Source: Defluviitaleaceae bacterium
GTDB taxonomy: Bacteria > Bacillota > Clostridia > Lachnospirales > WQUN01
NCBI GenBank assembly: GCA_009781725.1
Contig: WQVF01000015.1
Location: 1 to 60,015, forward strand
Direction: 5' to 3'
Length of the DNA: 60,015 nucleotides
A model generated the notes under the pieces. That model was not told where the DNA came from and did not search any database. It worked only from the letters and a program-made list of their open reading frames with translations. The position numbers and the translations under genes are program-made. Position 1 is the first letter of the stretch, and each line of letters begins with the position of its first letter. This document shows positions 16,487 to 24,729 of the stretch, one piece after another.

Positions 16487-17398
16487 CTACTCTATATTCT
16501 GCACTTGTTCCCGAATTTTTTCAACCTCGCTTTTTAGCTCAACAACCAGTTTTGATAGCTCTGGGTCTCCCGATTTTGAGCCTATGGTGTTGGCCTCCCT
16601 ATTCATTTCTTGTATAAGAAAGTCCAACTTACGGCCTATTGCACCCTTCTCATTTAACATTGTTGCCAATTGTGATAGGTGGCTATCCAAGCGGGTCAGT
16701 TCTTCATCAATTGTGCTACGGTCTGCCATTATAGCTACTTCTGTCAAAAAGCGGCTTTCATCTAGCTGATGGCCGGTTTTTTCGAGGAGCTCGGTTATTC
16801 TATCTTTGAGCTTAGTCGCATGTTCCTCTACTGCTATGGGGGCACGGGCAGCAAGATTCGTTCGGAGTTCTTGTATGCAGCTTCGTTTTTCGTTTATATC
16901 TTGGGCCAATGCGTTGCCTTCAGCGAGTCGCATCTCGTTAAACTGAGATAATGCGATTTCTAAGGCCTCTTCCAAGGTTTCCCACATTTCGGCAAGGGTA
17001 TCGTCCTTGCTTGCAGCTTCATATTTATCAAAAGTGATTATATCAGGATTTCGGGCTAAAAGCTGTAATCCTATCTCTGATGGTACTTTTTCTTCCCAGT
17101 TATAGCGGGTGGATAGATTTGTCATTGCTTCCATGTAGGCATCCGCAAAGGCCTCGTTTATTTTTACCGTTACATCCTTGGCGGTGTAGCTGTCAAAATT
17201 AACCCATAAATCCACCTTCCCTCTTGAGATATCCTTGGAAAGGCGTTTTTTTATTCTGTCTTCGAATGGGTTAAGAAACCGAGGGAGCTTAATAGTTATA
17301 TCGCTGTAACGATGGTTTACAGCTTTGATTTCTACTTTAAAACGCCTGTCATAGCGGGTGCATTCGCCCCGGCCAAACCCTGTCATGCTTCTAGGCAT
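16487..17398 (-). CDS. yicC: YicC family protein
   Basis: A 303-residue protein. It has the YicC N-terminal signature MPRSMTGFGRGE and EIKAVNHRYSDI, and the C-terminal DUF1732 part (GRKLDFLIQEMNREANTIGSK). E. coli YicC is reported to be an endoribonuclease that affects small RNA decay; the role in Firmicutes is less clear. It starts 4 bases after dacF with a GGAGGACGG site and leads into remA-gmk, the usual order. Confidence 0.93.
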   Translation of the reverse strand: MPRSMTGFGRGECTRYDRRFKVEIKAVNHRYSDITIKLPRFLNPFEDRIKKRLSKDISRGKVDLWVNFDSYTAKDVTVKINEAFADAYMEAMTNLSTRYNWEEKVPSEIGLQLLARNPDIITFDKYEAASKDDTLAEMWETLEEALEIALSQFNEMRLAEGNALAQDINEKRSCIQELRTNLAARAPIAVEEHATKLKDRITELLEKTGHQLDESRFLTEVAIMADRSTIDEELTRLDSHLSQLATMLNEKGAIGRKLDFLIQEMNREANTIGSKSGDPELSKLVVELKSEVEKIREQVQNIE

Positions 17399-17401
17399 AG
17401 A

Positions 17402-18853
17402 TTACCGTCCTCCTGCTCTTGGCCGCGGCTTATGCCAGCGGTCATGTTCTTTTACCTTGCGACGCAAAGCCAGAGCCCAGCCCATTCCAATAATCCCAAG
17501 CAGTGTGCCCCCGATTGCCAGCCAATAGGGTAAGCCCCGTAGGGTAAACATATTATCCGTAAACTGGGAAATAAAATAGTCCATATCACTGTCAAAGGAG
17601 CGCTCTAGCATTGTGTACGCAGCATAAAGACGGCTTTCGAAAACCAGTTCGTCCCCGTAGTAATATGCCACTCTGCCGATATGGTCCCCTTGCTCTATTG
17701 GGGCTTGCAACCTGGTGAGGCCGTCATCAATTTCATCTTCATCATCTTCATCTCTTCTGACCGGCGGGGTGAGTGCTAAATTGTATGTAATCACCCTGGC
17801 CAAGTTGTAATACTGGGAATGGCTTATAAGGACCATGTACGATTCGTGGGCATGGACAGGAAGGATATCCGGTGCACCACGGCGGGGATTAATAATACGT
17901 ACATTTTCCAAATGGTCACCGGCTCGAGCAACATACCGGAAGGAGTAATTGAAAAACCCATAATCCAATAGGCGGCGTGTATCATGCCATCTTCCCGGGC
18001 TTTCCGAGTCAAAGACAATGGTAATAAAAGAAAGGCCGCCGAAAGATGCCGCTGCAGCAAGGCATTCCCCTGCCGGGGTGGTAAAGCCTGTCTTAAGACC
18101 CGTTACATGGGCATGGCCAAACTCAGCCTCGGGCAATATCAGATTGGTATTGGTCCAGGCAAAATCCCTGACTTGGGTATCCGAGACATACCGTCCACCG
18201 GTTCCACTACCTTCGAAGGTATGCATCCCCGCAATTTCCGCAAGCAAGGGCACCTCCATATATGCCCTTGCAATCAGGGCAAGGTCATAGGCGGTTGTGA
18301 AATGTTGCGCAGAATGCAGCCCATAAGGATTATCGAAATTGCTATTGACTGCCCCAAGCTCATAAGCCAGAGCGTTCATAAGATTAGAAAAAAGAGGCTT
18401 GGCCGCTTCATATGTTATATCCGGGTTGTTTTGGGTTCGGCGAATGACGTTGAGAGCCAATGTACGCCCTGTCTCGTTGCCGGAACGTATCATAAGGGCC
18501 TTGAGCAGCACCCTAACTGTAAGGGCTTCCCCCTCCACATGTACCCCGGTGGTGTAATTCTGGGGCATATCCCGAATTTCTGGGCCCACTATTATTATCT
18601 CATCCGGGTCCAAATGTTCCATAACCACAAGAGCCGTCAGCATTTTGGACATGCTAGCGGGATAACGCCGCTCATGCTCGTTGTAGCCAAAAAGCACCTG
18701 ACCAGTAGTCACCTCCATTAGAATGGCGGCAGTAGCATCCAGGTGTATGGCGCGCTCCGGCGGCGCAACCTCTTCATCATAATCGGCAAACACCGCTACT
18801 GTTGATAATAAAAATGAAAGGATAAGAAGAAATACAATCAGAATCTTCCGCAT
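17402..18853 (-). CDS. dacF: D-alanyl-D-alanine carboxypeptidase (DacF-like)
   Basis: About 483 residues. The ATG at 18853 (MRKILIVFLLIL) is chosen over 18907 for its GTGAGGTCG site and clean signal peptide. It carries the three S11 penicillin-binding motifs: SMSK (catalytic Ser) in YPASMSKMLTALV, SGN in IRSGNETG, and KTG in GLKTGFTTPAGE. The C-terminal domain is followed by a membrane helix (YWLAIGGTLLGIIGMGWALA) and a basic tail. It trims the terminal D-Ala of peptidoglycan stem peptides at the outer face of the membrane. It leads the long operon into yicC. Confidence 0.93.
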   Translation of the reverse strand: MRKILIVFLLILSFLLSTVAVFADYDEEVAPPERAIHLDATAAILMEVTTGQVLFGYNEHERRYPASMSKMLTALVVMEHLDPDEIIIVGPEIRDMPQNYTTGVHVEGEALTVRVLLKALMIRSGNETGRTLALNVIRRTQNNPDITYEAAKPLFSNLMNALAYELGAVNSNFDNPYGLHSAQHFTTAYDLALIARAYMEVPLLAEIAGMHTFEGSGTGGRYVSDTQVRDFAWTNTNLILPEAEFGHAHVTGLKTGFTTPAGECLAAAASFGGLSFITIVFDSESPGRWHDTRRLLDYGFFNYSFRYVARAGDHLENVRIINPRRGAPDILPVHAHESYMVLISHSQYYNLARVITYNLALTPPVRRDEDDEDEIDDGLTRLQAPIEQGDHIGRVAYYYGDELVFESRLYAAYTMLERSFDSDMDYFISQFTDNMFTLRGLPYWLAIGGTLLGIIGMGWALALRRKVKEHDRWHKPRPRAGGR

Positions 18854-18973
18854 ATCGACCTCACTCGGTAAAAATAGACCGCCCAGACGCATAAAAATAA
18901 CGCCCACTCGCTATACCAAGCAAGTATAACAAATCACGCGTCGAATGCAAATATATTATCCTGATTGATTTTA

Positions 18974-18994
18974 CCGCCCCCTTCCTGGGGGCGG
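18974..18994 (-). terminator. Hairpin after the small Cys-rich gene
   Basis: A CCGCCCCC/GGGGGCGG stem with a 5-base loop, directly downstream of the stop of the 58-residue gene. The following tract (TAAAATC) is poor in T, so termination may be partial. Confidence 0.5.
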
Positions 18995-19008
18995 TTATTG
19001 TTAATGAT

Positions 19009-19185
19009 TTATGCGTCAAATGCAAACATATTTAGGCTCATCATTGAATCAGATGGGTTGGCGTCGGGATGGGTGCCGCAGTTGTACATGGAAAAGTAAA
19101 CGCAATTGCGGCAATTTGCTGTCGGCTGCATGTGATGGGAAGTAACTGATGCTGGAGATTGTTGATACTTTTTACATGGGCGCAT
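19009..19185 (-). CDS. Small Cys-rich protein, 58 residues
   Basis: An ATG at 19185 with a strong AAAGGAAATATCC ribosome site opens 58 codons to TAA at 19009. The product begins MRPCKKYQQ and has four Cys at 4, 25, 28 and 36 (NCRNCVYF then YNCG), a possible metal or disulfide site, and a Met-rich end (MMSLNMFAFDA). A hairpin follows the stop and a hairpin repeat lies upstream, so it looks like an independent unit. No signal peptide or family recognised. It could be a small metal-binding or peptide-precursor protein. Confidence 0.6.
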   Translation of the reverse strand: MRPCKKYQQSPASVTSHHMQPTANCRNCVYFSMYNCGTHPDANPSDSMMSLNMFAFDA

Positions 19186-19206
19186 GGATATTTCCTTTCT
19201 TTAAAT

Positions 19207-19268
19207 CTCTTTGGAACCCCACAAAAACAAGATGAAGTTCAAGTTTGTTTTTGTTGGGTTCCGAAGAG
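19207..19268. repeat. Hairpin repeat C, copy 2
   Basis: CTCTTTGGAACCCCACAAAA pairs with TTTTTGTTGGGTTCCGAAGAG after a GATGAAGTTCAAG loop. It is similar over its whole length to 16424-16483, with paired changes. It lies upstream of the small Cys-rich gene on the minus strand. Confidence 0.78.
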
Positions 19269-19322
19269 GTCATTTTATGAATAGTATTGCCTGTTCGAAA
19301 TTAGTTTATGTCTTGTGCAAAA

Positions 19323-19366
19323 CAAATAAAAATCCATATGACGTCATACGCCTTTTTTTGTGGAAA
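19323..19366. repeat. Repeat F, copy 1
   Basis: AAATAAAAATCCATATGACG, a TCATACG half and a T-rich end match 51978-52026. The core CCATATGACGTCAT is close to a perfect palindrome. It may be an orphan terminator-like element; no gene ends next to it. Confidence 0.65.
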
Positions 19367-19453
19367 CTTACTCAAGGAATATTTTTTATTGCAGCGTGAC
19401 AATAACCTGAAATTCCCATATAATTCACACCATCTTATTCAGGGAGGCATTGA

Positions 19454-20107
19454 ATGAACGCTATTAATCAAAAGCACATGGAAAACGGCGTGCGCATCAT
19501 GGACCCAGCGACAACATACATTGACGACACCGTAGAAATCGCCGCCGATGTCATGATTTACCCAGGATGCATTATAGAAGGTACCTGCAAAATCGAAAGC
19601 GGGGCTATAATCGGCCCATACTCTCATTTGAAAGACACGACTATCGGCAAAGAAGCTACTGTACGCCAAAGCGTATTGGTATCCGCCGTCATCGGCTCAG
19701 GCACTAATGTCGGCCCCTTTGCCTATCTGCGGCCTGGTGCAGTGGTAGGCAACAACTGCCGTATAGGCAATTTTGTGGAAATAAAAAACGCCATCATTGG
19801 TGACAACACCGCAATGGCTCACTTGGCTTACATTGGAGACGCCGATGTGGGCAGTAATGTAAATTACAGTTGTGGAGCAATCACCGCCAATTATGACGGA
19901 AAGAAAAAGCACCGTACAAAAATTGCCGATGGCGCTTTTATAGGCTGCAACTCAGTATTAATAGCCCCAGTGGAGGTCGCCGAAGGGGCATTTATTGCGG
20001 CAGGCTCCACAATAGACAAATATGTACCAGAGTATAGCCTGGGTATAGCCCGGGAAAGGCAAACGATAAAGGAAAATTGGGTAAGGGAAAAGGAGGCGTC
20101 ACAATGA
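19454..20107 (+). CDS. Stand-alone GlmU-type acetyltransferase (left-handed beta helix)
   Basis: A 217-residue protein made almost wholly of hexapeptide repeats (VMIYPGCIIEG, AIIGPYSHLKD, VGPFAYLRPGAV, CRIGNFVEIKNA). It matches the C-terminal acetyltransferase half of GlmU, including the catalytic-His region MAHLAYIGDADVGSNVNYSCG. The uridyltransferase half is absent. GlmU normally does both steps to UDP-GlcNAc, so the other half is either elsewhere in the genome or this protein acetylates something else. GGGAGGC precedes the ATG. It overlaps the STE24 protease gene by 4 bases. Confidence 0.88.
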   Translation: MNAINQKHMENGVRIMDPATTYIDDTVEIAADVMIYPGCIIEGTCKIESGAIIGPYSHLKDTTIGKEATVRQSVLVSAVIGSGTNVGPFAYLRPGAVVGNNCRIGNFVEIKNAIIGDNTAMAHLAYIGDADVGSNVNYSCGAITANYDGKKKHRTKIADGAFIGCNSVLIAPVEVAEGAFIAAGSTIDKYVPEYSLGIARERQTIKENWVREKEASQ

Positions 20108-21330
20108 AATTGATCATCATAGGTATCTTTTTACTAATGGAGTTGTTCGGGTTTTTCCTAGAATACTTAAACTTCAAAAACCGCAATGCCCCACTCCCAG
20201 AGAACGTCAAGGATGTCTTTGATGCGGAAACCTATGCAAAAAAGCGTGCATACGAAATGGAGAATCTACGCCTCAACATAATTTCTGGTATTTGCGGCCT
20301 TGGGGTAATGCTGGCGGTTTTGGCATATAATCTTCACAACTTTTTCTTCGAACTGCTTAATATCGAGAGTATGTACTTACGGGTCTATTTTATGTTTGTA
20401 ATGGTCGCTCTCATTTCACTGCCTCTTAGCATTTTATTCGGCGCAATCAAGACCTTTAAAATCGAAGCAAGGTATGGCTTTAATAAGTCTACAGTTGGCA
20501 CATTTATTGGCGATATTGCAAAGAGCCAGCTTATAATGGGAGTTCTTGTTCTGGGCTTGATTTCACTGTTTATGCTACTCCACGGAGCTTTGGGCAATTG
20601 GGTCTTCCTTATTTTCTTCTTCGTACTTGTGGCAGTTATGCTGTTTATCGTTTTTTTCGCTCACTTCTTTTCTAGGATTTTCAATAAGTTTACCCCTATC
20701 GAAGAAGGCTCTCTTAAGGAGAAAATCGACGCCCTAGCGGCTAAAACCAAGTTCCCTGTCAAAAGGGTTTATTCTATGGATGCCTCCCGGCGCAGCACCA
20801 AGCTCAACGCCTATTTCACAGGCTTTGGCCGCAACCGAACCATTGTGCTATATGACACCCTTATAGAGACAATGAATGAGGATGAGGTAATTTCCGTGCT
20901 TGCTCATGAGATAGGCCATGCAAAGAAACGTCATGTGCTTGTGAGTATGCCCATGGCCTTTGGAATTATGGCGTTATTACTGCTTGGTGCGTTTTTTGTG
21001 GTTAATCAGGTGCCGATTTCTACAGCTTTTGGATTTGGGGAGCTTAATATTGCCTTTAATATCTTTGTGCTGATGATTTTTGCATCACCGGTGATGATGC
21101 TCTTGCAAATCCCAAGATGCTGGATAAGCCGGAAATTCGAATATGCCGCAGACGCATATGAGGTGAGCCACACCAGCAAGACAACCGCAATCTCAGCCCT
21201 TAAAAAGCTGTACCGTGAAGATTATGGCAATCTTACACCCCATCCCTTGGTGGTACTGATTCGCCATAGCCACCCTACCCTTACCCAAAGAATTAGCGCA
21301 ATTGAAGCTGTCGAAGGAGCACCAGATTGA
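20104..21330 (+). CDS. M48 family (STE24-like) membrane metallopeptidase
   Basis: About 408 residues from the ATG at 20104, which follows AAAAGGAGGCG; an upstream in-frame start at 20077 lies in the neighbour and is rejected. It has several membrane helices, the zinc motif HEIGH (about 268-272) followed by a C-terminal Glu-rich site (KFEYAADAYE), and the STE24 signature RRSTKLNAYFTGFGRNRTIVLYD. Bacterial STE24/HtpX-like proteases cut membrane proteins or peptides. Start and stop overlap both neighbours (4 bases each), so three products are made together. Confidence 0.9.
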   Translation: MKLIIIGIFLLMELFGFFLEYLNFKNRNAPLPENVKDVFDAETYAKKRAYEMENLRLNIISGICGLGVMLAVLAYNLHNFFFELLNIESMYLRVYFMFVMVALISLPLSILFGAIKTFKIEARYGFNKSTVGTFIGDIAKSQLIMGVLVLGLISLFMLLHGALGNWVFLIFFFVLVAVMLFIVFFAHFFSRIFNKFTPIEEGSLKEKIDALAAKTKFPVKRVYSMDASRRSTKLNAYFTGFGRNRTIVLYDTLIETMNEDEVISVLAHEIGHAKKRHVLVSMPMAFGIMALLLLGAFFVVNQVPISTAFGFGELNIAFNIFVLMIFASPVMMLLQIPRCWISRKFEYAADAYEVSHTSKTTAISALKKLYREDYGNLTPHPLVVLIRHSHPTLTQRISAIEAVEGAPD

Positions 21331-23114
21331 TAAAACTACCGGCGTTTTTCAGCCATGGAATGGTCATAAACAAAAAAGCCCGGATTTGGGGCTGGGCCAA
21401 GACTTCGGTTACCCTCGCCTTCATGGGGAAGACCTATGAGGCTGTTCCTGATGGGGATGGTCGCTTCGAGGCAGAAATTATCGCCGATGAATATGGCGGT
21501 CCTCATGTGCTAACCGTCGGGGACACAGTCATCCATAATGTATATGTAGGCCATGTGTGGTTATGCGGCGGTCAATCCAACATGGAGCAGCCCATATCCC
21601 GCACAAGGCCTTTGCTTGACGAATATATAAAGGAAAACCCACAAATCCGAGCCTTCCAGGTTGAAAAGGGAATACGATTTGACGGGCCAGCCCGCGATGT
21701 AAACGGAAGTTGGCAATCTGCGACGGGTGATTTCCTGGGAAATATATTTGCAGTGCCATACTTCTTTGCTCAGGCTTTAGAAAAAGACACCCCCATCGGC
21801 TTAATCAATATAGCCGCTGGGGGTACCCCTGCTGAGGCATGGTTGCCGGAGGATATAATCCGCACCTTTCCTGGTTTCTACGAGAGGCTCGAAGCGTATA
21901 AACAACCAGGATATGCCGCAAAAATTGAGCAGGAAAACCAAGAAGCCACCCAAAAATGGCATGAATATCTTGATTCCAAGGATTTCGGCCTGGCAGAAGG
22001 CTGGCATAGCCCATACTACAACCATGACCATTGGCCACAAACCATGCTCCTTGACCAGGCTGGCAAACCTGATTACGGCGTCATTTGGTATAGGAAGGAT
22101 ATTCACCTTCCTAAGGACTTTTCCGGCTCGGCTTATATATCCTTAGGCCGGGTCACGGATAGCGTAACTGCATATGTAAATGGAAAAATCGTTGCAGAAG
22201 TAGGATATCAATACCCTCCCTGCCGTGGAGTAATCCCGGAAGGACTGCTTAAGCCCGGCAAAAACACCATTGCTATCCGTGCTATCGGCTCCGTCAATAA
22301 ACACAACTTTGCTCCTGGCAAAAAATACGAGTTAACACACCCAACAGGCAAAATCTGCTTACTAGGCCCTTGGCACTGGCGCCAAGGCTGCAAGGCATCC
22401 ATATCCCAGGCTCCGCCGGGAGTCTGGCTCTATAATATCCCCACATGTACCTATAATTATATGTTGGCTCCCGTCTTAGGCTATGGCATCGACGGGGTAA
22501 TTTGGTATCAAGGGGAGTCAAACACAGCCAGCCCTGAAGTGTATAAGAATGTTTTCGAAGCCTTTGTAACGCATCTGCGGAAATACTTTGGAGAAATCCC
22601 GGTAATCTTTACGCAACTGGCCAATTATGTTGACCCATCAGGAAACGGAGAGAACTGGGCCAAACTCCGAGACCAACAACGCAAGTGCCTGGAAATCTCA
22701 AACACAGCAATGGCCGTAACCATAGACTGCGGCGAGTATAATGACCTGCATCCCCAAGATAAACGAACCGTAGGCCAGCGTCTAGCTTTATGCGCCAGAA
22801 GCCTAGCCTATGGAGAAGATATCCCCTATTCCGGTCCAATAGTCAATGAAGCCTTAATGCATGATGGGGAAATAATAATCACCTTCCATCATGGAGAGGG
22901 CCTATGGGCGAAAAATGGCCGCCCAGTGGTGGAGTTAATTGATGAAAACGGTGTAATCCACTACCTAACTGGGGAAATAAGAGATGACAATCTGGTGGTC
23001 CAAGCAAGAAGTATTTCAGTAAAGCAAGTCCGCTTTGGCTGGATGGATTGCCCGACAGTGGCTTTGTATAATGCTTATTGCATTCCAGCATCGTCGTTTA
23101 AACTGCGTATATAA
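21327..23114 (+). CDS. SASA-family carbohydrate acetylesterase
   Basis: A 595-residue protein starting with TTG in a 4-base overlap with the protease gene, after GGAGC. It matches sialate-O-acetylesterase-like (SASA) SGNH hydrolases: catalytic Ser in WLCGGQSNMEQP (Ser84), the GTPAEAWLP block, WYQGESNT, and Asp-His in NDLHPQDK. The middle (about 220-330) is a jelly-roll-like insert (VTAYVNGKIV, GLLKPGKNTIAIR). No signal peptide is visible, so it likely acts in the cytosol on imported acetylated sugars. Why it is coupled to a protease and an acetyltransferase is unclear. Confidence 0.9.
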   Translation: MIKLPAFFSHGMVINKKARIWGWAKTSVTLAFMGKTYEAVPDGDGRFEAEIIADEYGGPHVLTVGDTVIHNVYVGHVWLCGGQSNMEQPISRTRPLLDEYIKENPQIRAFQVEKGIRFDGPARDVNGSWQSATGDFLGNIFAVPYFFAQALEKDTPIGLINIAAGGTPAEAWLPEDIIRTFPGFYERLEAYKQPGYAAKIEQENQEATQKWHEYLDSKDFGLAEGWHSPYYNHDHWPQTMLLDQAGKPDYGVIWYRKDIHLPKDFSGSAYISLGRVTDSVTAYVNGKIVAEVGYQYPPCRGVIPEGLLKPGKNTIAIRAIGSVNKHNFAPGKKYELTHPTGKICLLGPWHWRQGCKASISQAPPGVWLYNIPTCTYNYMLAPVLGYGIDGVIWYQGESNTASPEVYKNVFEAFVTHLRKYFGEIPVIFTQLANYVDPSGNGENWAKLRDQQRKCLEISNTAMAVTIDCGEYNDLHPQDKRTVGQRLALCARSLAYGEDIPYSGPIVNEALMHDGEIIITFHHGEGLWAKNGRPVVELIDENGVIHYLTGEIRDDNLVVQARSISVKQVRFGWMDCPTVALYNAYCIPASSFKLRI

Positions 23115-23225
23115 TATAATCTATGATATGTGTTGTAAAGTGTAGATATCCTGTCTTTCACGCTAAGATTTTGCATAGTATAATCAGAAATGTAATTAGA
23201 TTGTTTTTGAGAAGGATGAATTGTT

Positions 23226-23552
23226 ATGGACACACGAATGAAAGAAGCTATTAACACATATGTTGAAACTATTTCATCTGACGATGATGTTTTGCGAATA
23301 TACCTTTTCGGCTCATGTGCAAACGGCGTACCACATGAAAGAAGCGATATTGATTTAATGGTAGTTATTAATGACAAGCTTCATACTATTAATAAGTCAA
23401 CAGCACTCCGAAAAAATTTGCGTGGGCACCGTACCGTGCCAATAGATATGCTAGTAAACCGCATTTCCGATTTTGAAAAATCGCAGTCGTATCCATCTAT
23501 TCAAAAAACCATAAAAGAACAGGGGCTTTTGCTATATGAACGAGATTATTAA
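23226..23552 (+). CDS. Minimal nucleotidyltransferase (MNT) of a HEPN/MNT pair
   Basis: A 108-residue protein with a perfect GSX10DXD nucleotidyltransferase motif (GSCANGVPHERSDID at about 36-50) and the following LMVVIND strand. In HEPN/MNT toxin-antitoxin modules the MNT protein AMPylates and silences the HEPN toxin. AAGGATGAATTGTT precedes the ATG. Its end overlaps the HEPN gene by 17 bases, so they are coupled. The base composition is more AT-rich than the esterase upstream, fitting accessory DNA. Confidence 0.88.
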   Translation: MDTRMKEAINTYVETISSDDDVLRIYLFGSCANGVPHERSDIDLMVVINDKLHTINKSTALRKNLRGHRTVPIDMLVNRISDFEKSQSYPSIQKTIKEQGLLLYERDY

Positions 23553-23961
23553 GAAATGGGCGCAGACGGCAATTAACGCGTTGTCTACTGCTGAAGCCGA
23601 AATGGTTCGCAGGGCAAACCCCCGGCATCGCGCATATGAGCAAATTCTTTATAACTGTCAACAATCCGCAGAAAAGATTTTGAAAGCATATCTGCATCAT
23701 AAAGGGGAAATGCCATGGGGGCATGAGTTGACGGCGTTACGCTTGAAATGTGCTGAGTTTGACACAGATTTTGAAAACACAAGGATTGAGTCGCATTGCG
23801 AATTTTTGGAGCAATTTAACGCTGCAAGATACGCGGATTTTAACCAAGATGCTGATTCGCTAATTGCTAAAAGAGCAATCAACAGCGCGAAAAGGGTTTA
23901 TAATTTCACCGTACGCAAATTGGGATTGGGCGATTATATTAAAGATGGTTTCATTTTGTGA
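23536..23961 (+). CDS. HEPN-domain protein, partner of the MNT
   Basis: A 141-residue, mainly helical protein with HEPN-family features: NCQQSAEKILKAYLHHKG, then GHELTALRLKC, and the closing FNAARYADFN and RAINSAKRVYNF. HEPN toxins are RNases or otherwise block translation. A convincing RX4-6H catalytic motif in the usual C-terminal place is not obvious; RANPRH near residue 25 fits the spacing but is too early. The role as toxin is therefore inferred from the gene pair. Confidence 0.83.
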   Translation: MNEIIKKWAQTAINALSTAEAEMVRRANPRHRAYEQILYNCQQSAEKILKAYLHHKGEMPWGHELTALRLKCAEFDTDFENTRIESHCEFLEQFNAARYADFNQDADSLIAKRAINSAKRVYNFTVRKLGLGDYIKDGFIL

Positions 23962-24022
23962 CGGATAGAGAAGCAAAAGGCGTAAGAACCTAATCCCAGG
24001 GCTTAATAAACCACGCAACCCC

Positions 24023-24586
24023 GTGAAGGATGTGAAATTAGTGGATATGTTAAAATGGATTGACGACATGAGAAATGATTGTGAAAGGATAGGCGATGAT
24101 GAACTGACACGCAAATTTGAACATGTCACAGAAGAACTAATTGAGTTGCACAATGCTTATTATAAAGCCTTAGACAATGGCGATGTAACAACTTGCCAAG
24201 CTATTATTGTTGGTCTCGCAGATTTGAGTTCATCATTTATACATAGTGTATTGCCTTTTTTTCTTAAAGAAAGCTCGCCCATTGAGAAATTAATGTGGCA
24301 GAGTTTGCAATTTTCAGTGAATAGAAAGGATTGGGAAAATTTTTATTTCCAACCACAAGTTAATGTTGTTGATGATAAATATAGAGTTGATTTCGGTGTG
24401 TTTTCGCAAAATCCTAACGATTATTTACCTGCACCATTTTTAGCCATTGAGTGCGATGGTTTTAATTACCATCATGCTAATAAAGAGCAAGTAAGTAAAG
24501 ACAATAACCGCATACGGGAAATACAATTTGCAGGCATAGAGGTATTAAGGGTTAGTGGTTACATTTTTTCAATACTAAGCACTTAG
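24023..24586 (+). CDS. Probable DUF559/VSR-like endonuclease
   Basis: 187 residues from GTG 24023; a later ATG at 24047 is also possible and neither has a strong ribosome site. The N-terminal half is helical (MLKWIDDMRNDCERIGDDEL). The C-terminal half has the pattern of DUF559/very-short-patch PD-(D/E)XK nucleases: RVDFGVF, then LAIECDGFNYHH, KDNNRIREIQFAGIEVLRVSG. Asp, Glu and Asp are likely metal ligands. The protein ends soon after the last strand, so it may be slightly truncated. It sits 61 bases behind the HEPN gene in the same direction and is part of the same accessory island. Confidence 0.6.
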   Translation: MKDVKLVDMLKWIDDMRNDCERIGDDELTRKFEHVTEELIELHNAYYKALDNGDVTTCQAIIVGLADLSSSFIHSVLPFFLKESSPIEKLMWQSLQFSVNRKDWENFYFQPQVNVVDDKYRVDFGVFSQNPNDYLPAPFLAIECDGFNYHHANKEQVSKDNNRIREIQFAGIEVLRVSGYIFSILST

Positions 24587-24663
24587 GAGCATTAACGGGT
24601 TGCTAATAAAAGGTTGGACATAAGTCCTTCACCGCAAGTATTCTAGTAGTCTGATTTAATACA

Positions 24664-24706
24664 AAACCCCACAGAGCACATCGTATCCGATGCTATCTGT
24701 GGGGTT
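24664..24706 (-). terminator. Terminator after floA
   Basis: AACCCCACAGA pairs with TCTGTGGGGTT, enclosing a second small stem (GCATCGGATACGATG). On the minus strand TTTTG follows. It lies 24 bases beyond the floA stop. It may work in both directions. Confidence 0.75.
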
Positions 24707-24729
24707 ATTTTATGAAAATTTACGTATTA

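Noticed and set aside
20077..20103. Earlier start of the STE24 protease
   Set aside because: It overlaps the end of the acetyltransferase gene and lacks a ribosome site; AAAAGGAGG marks 20104.
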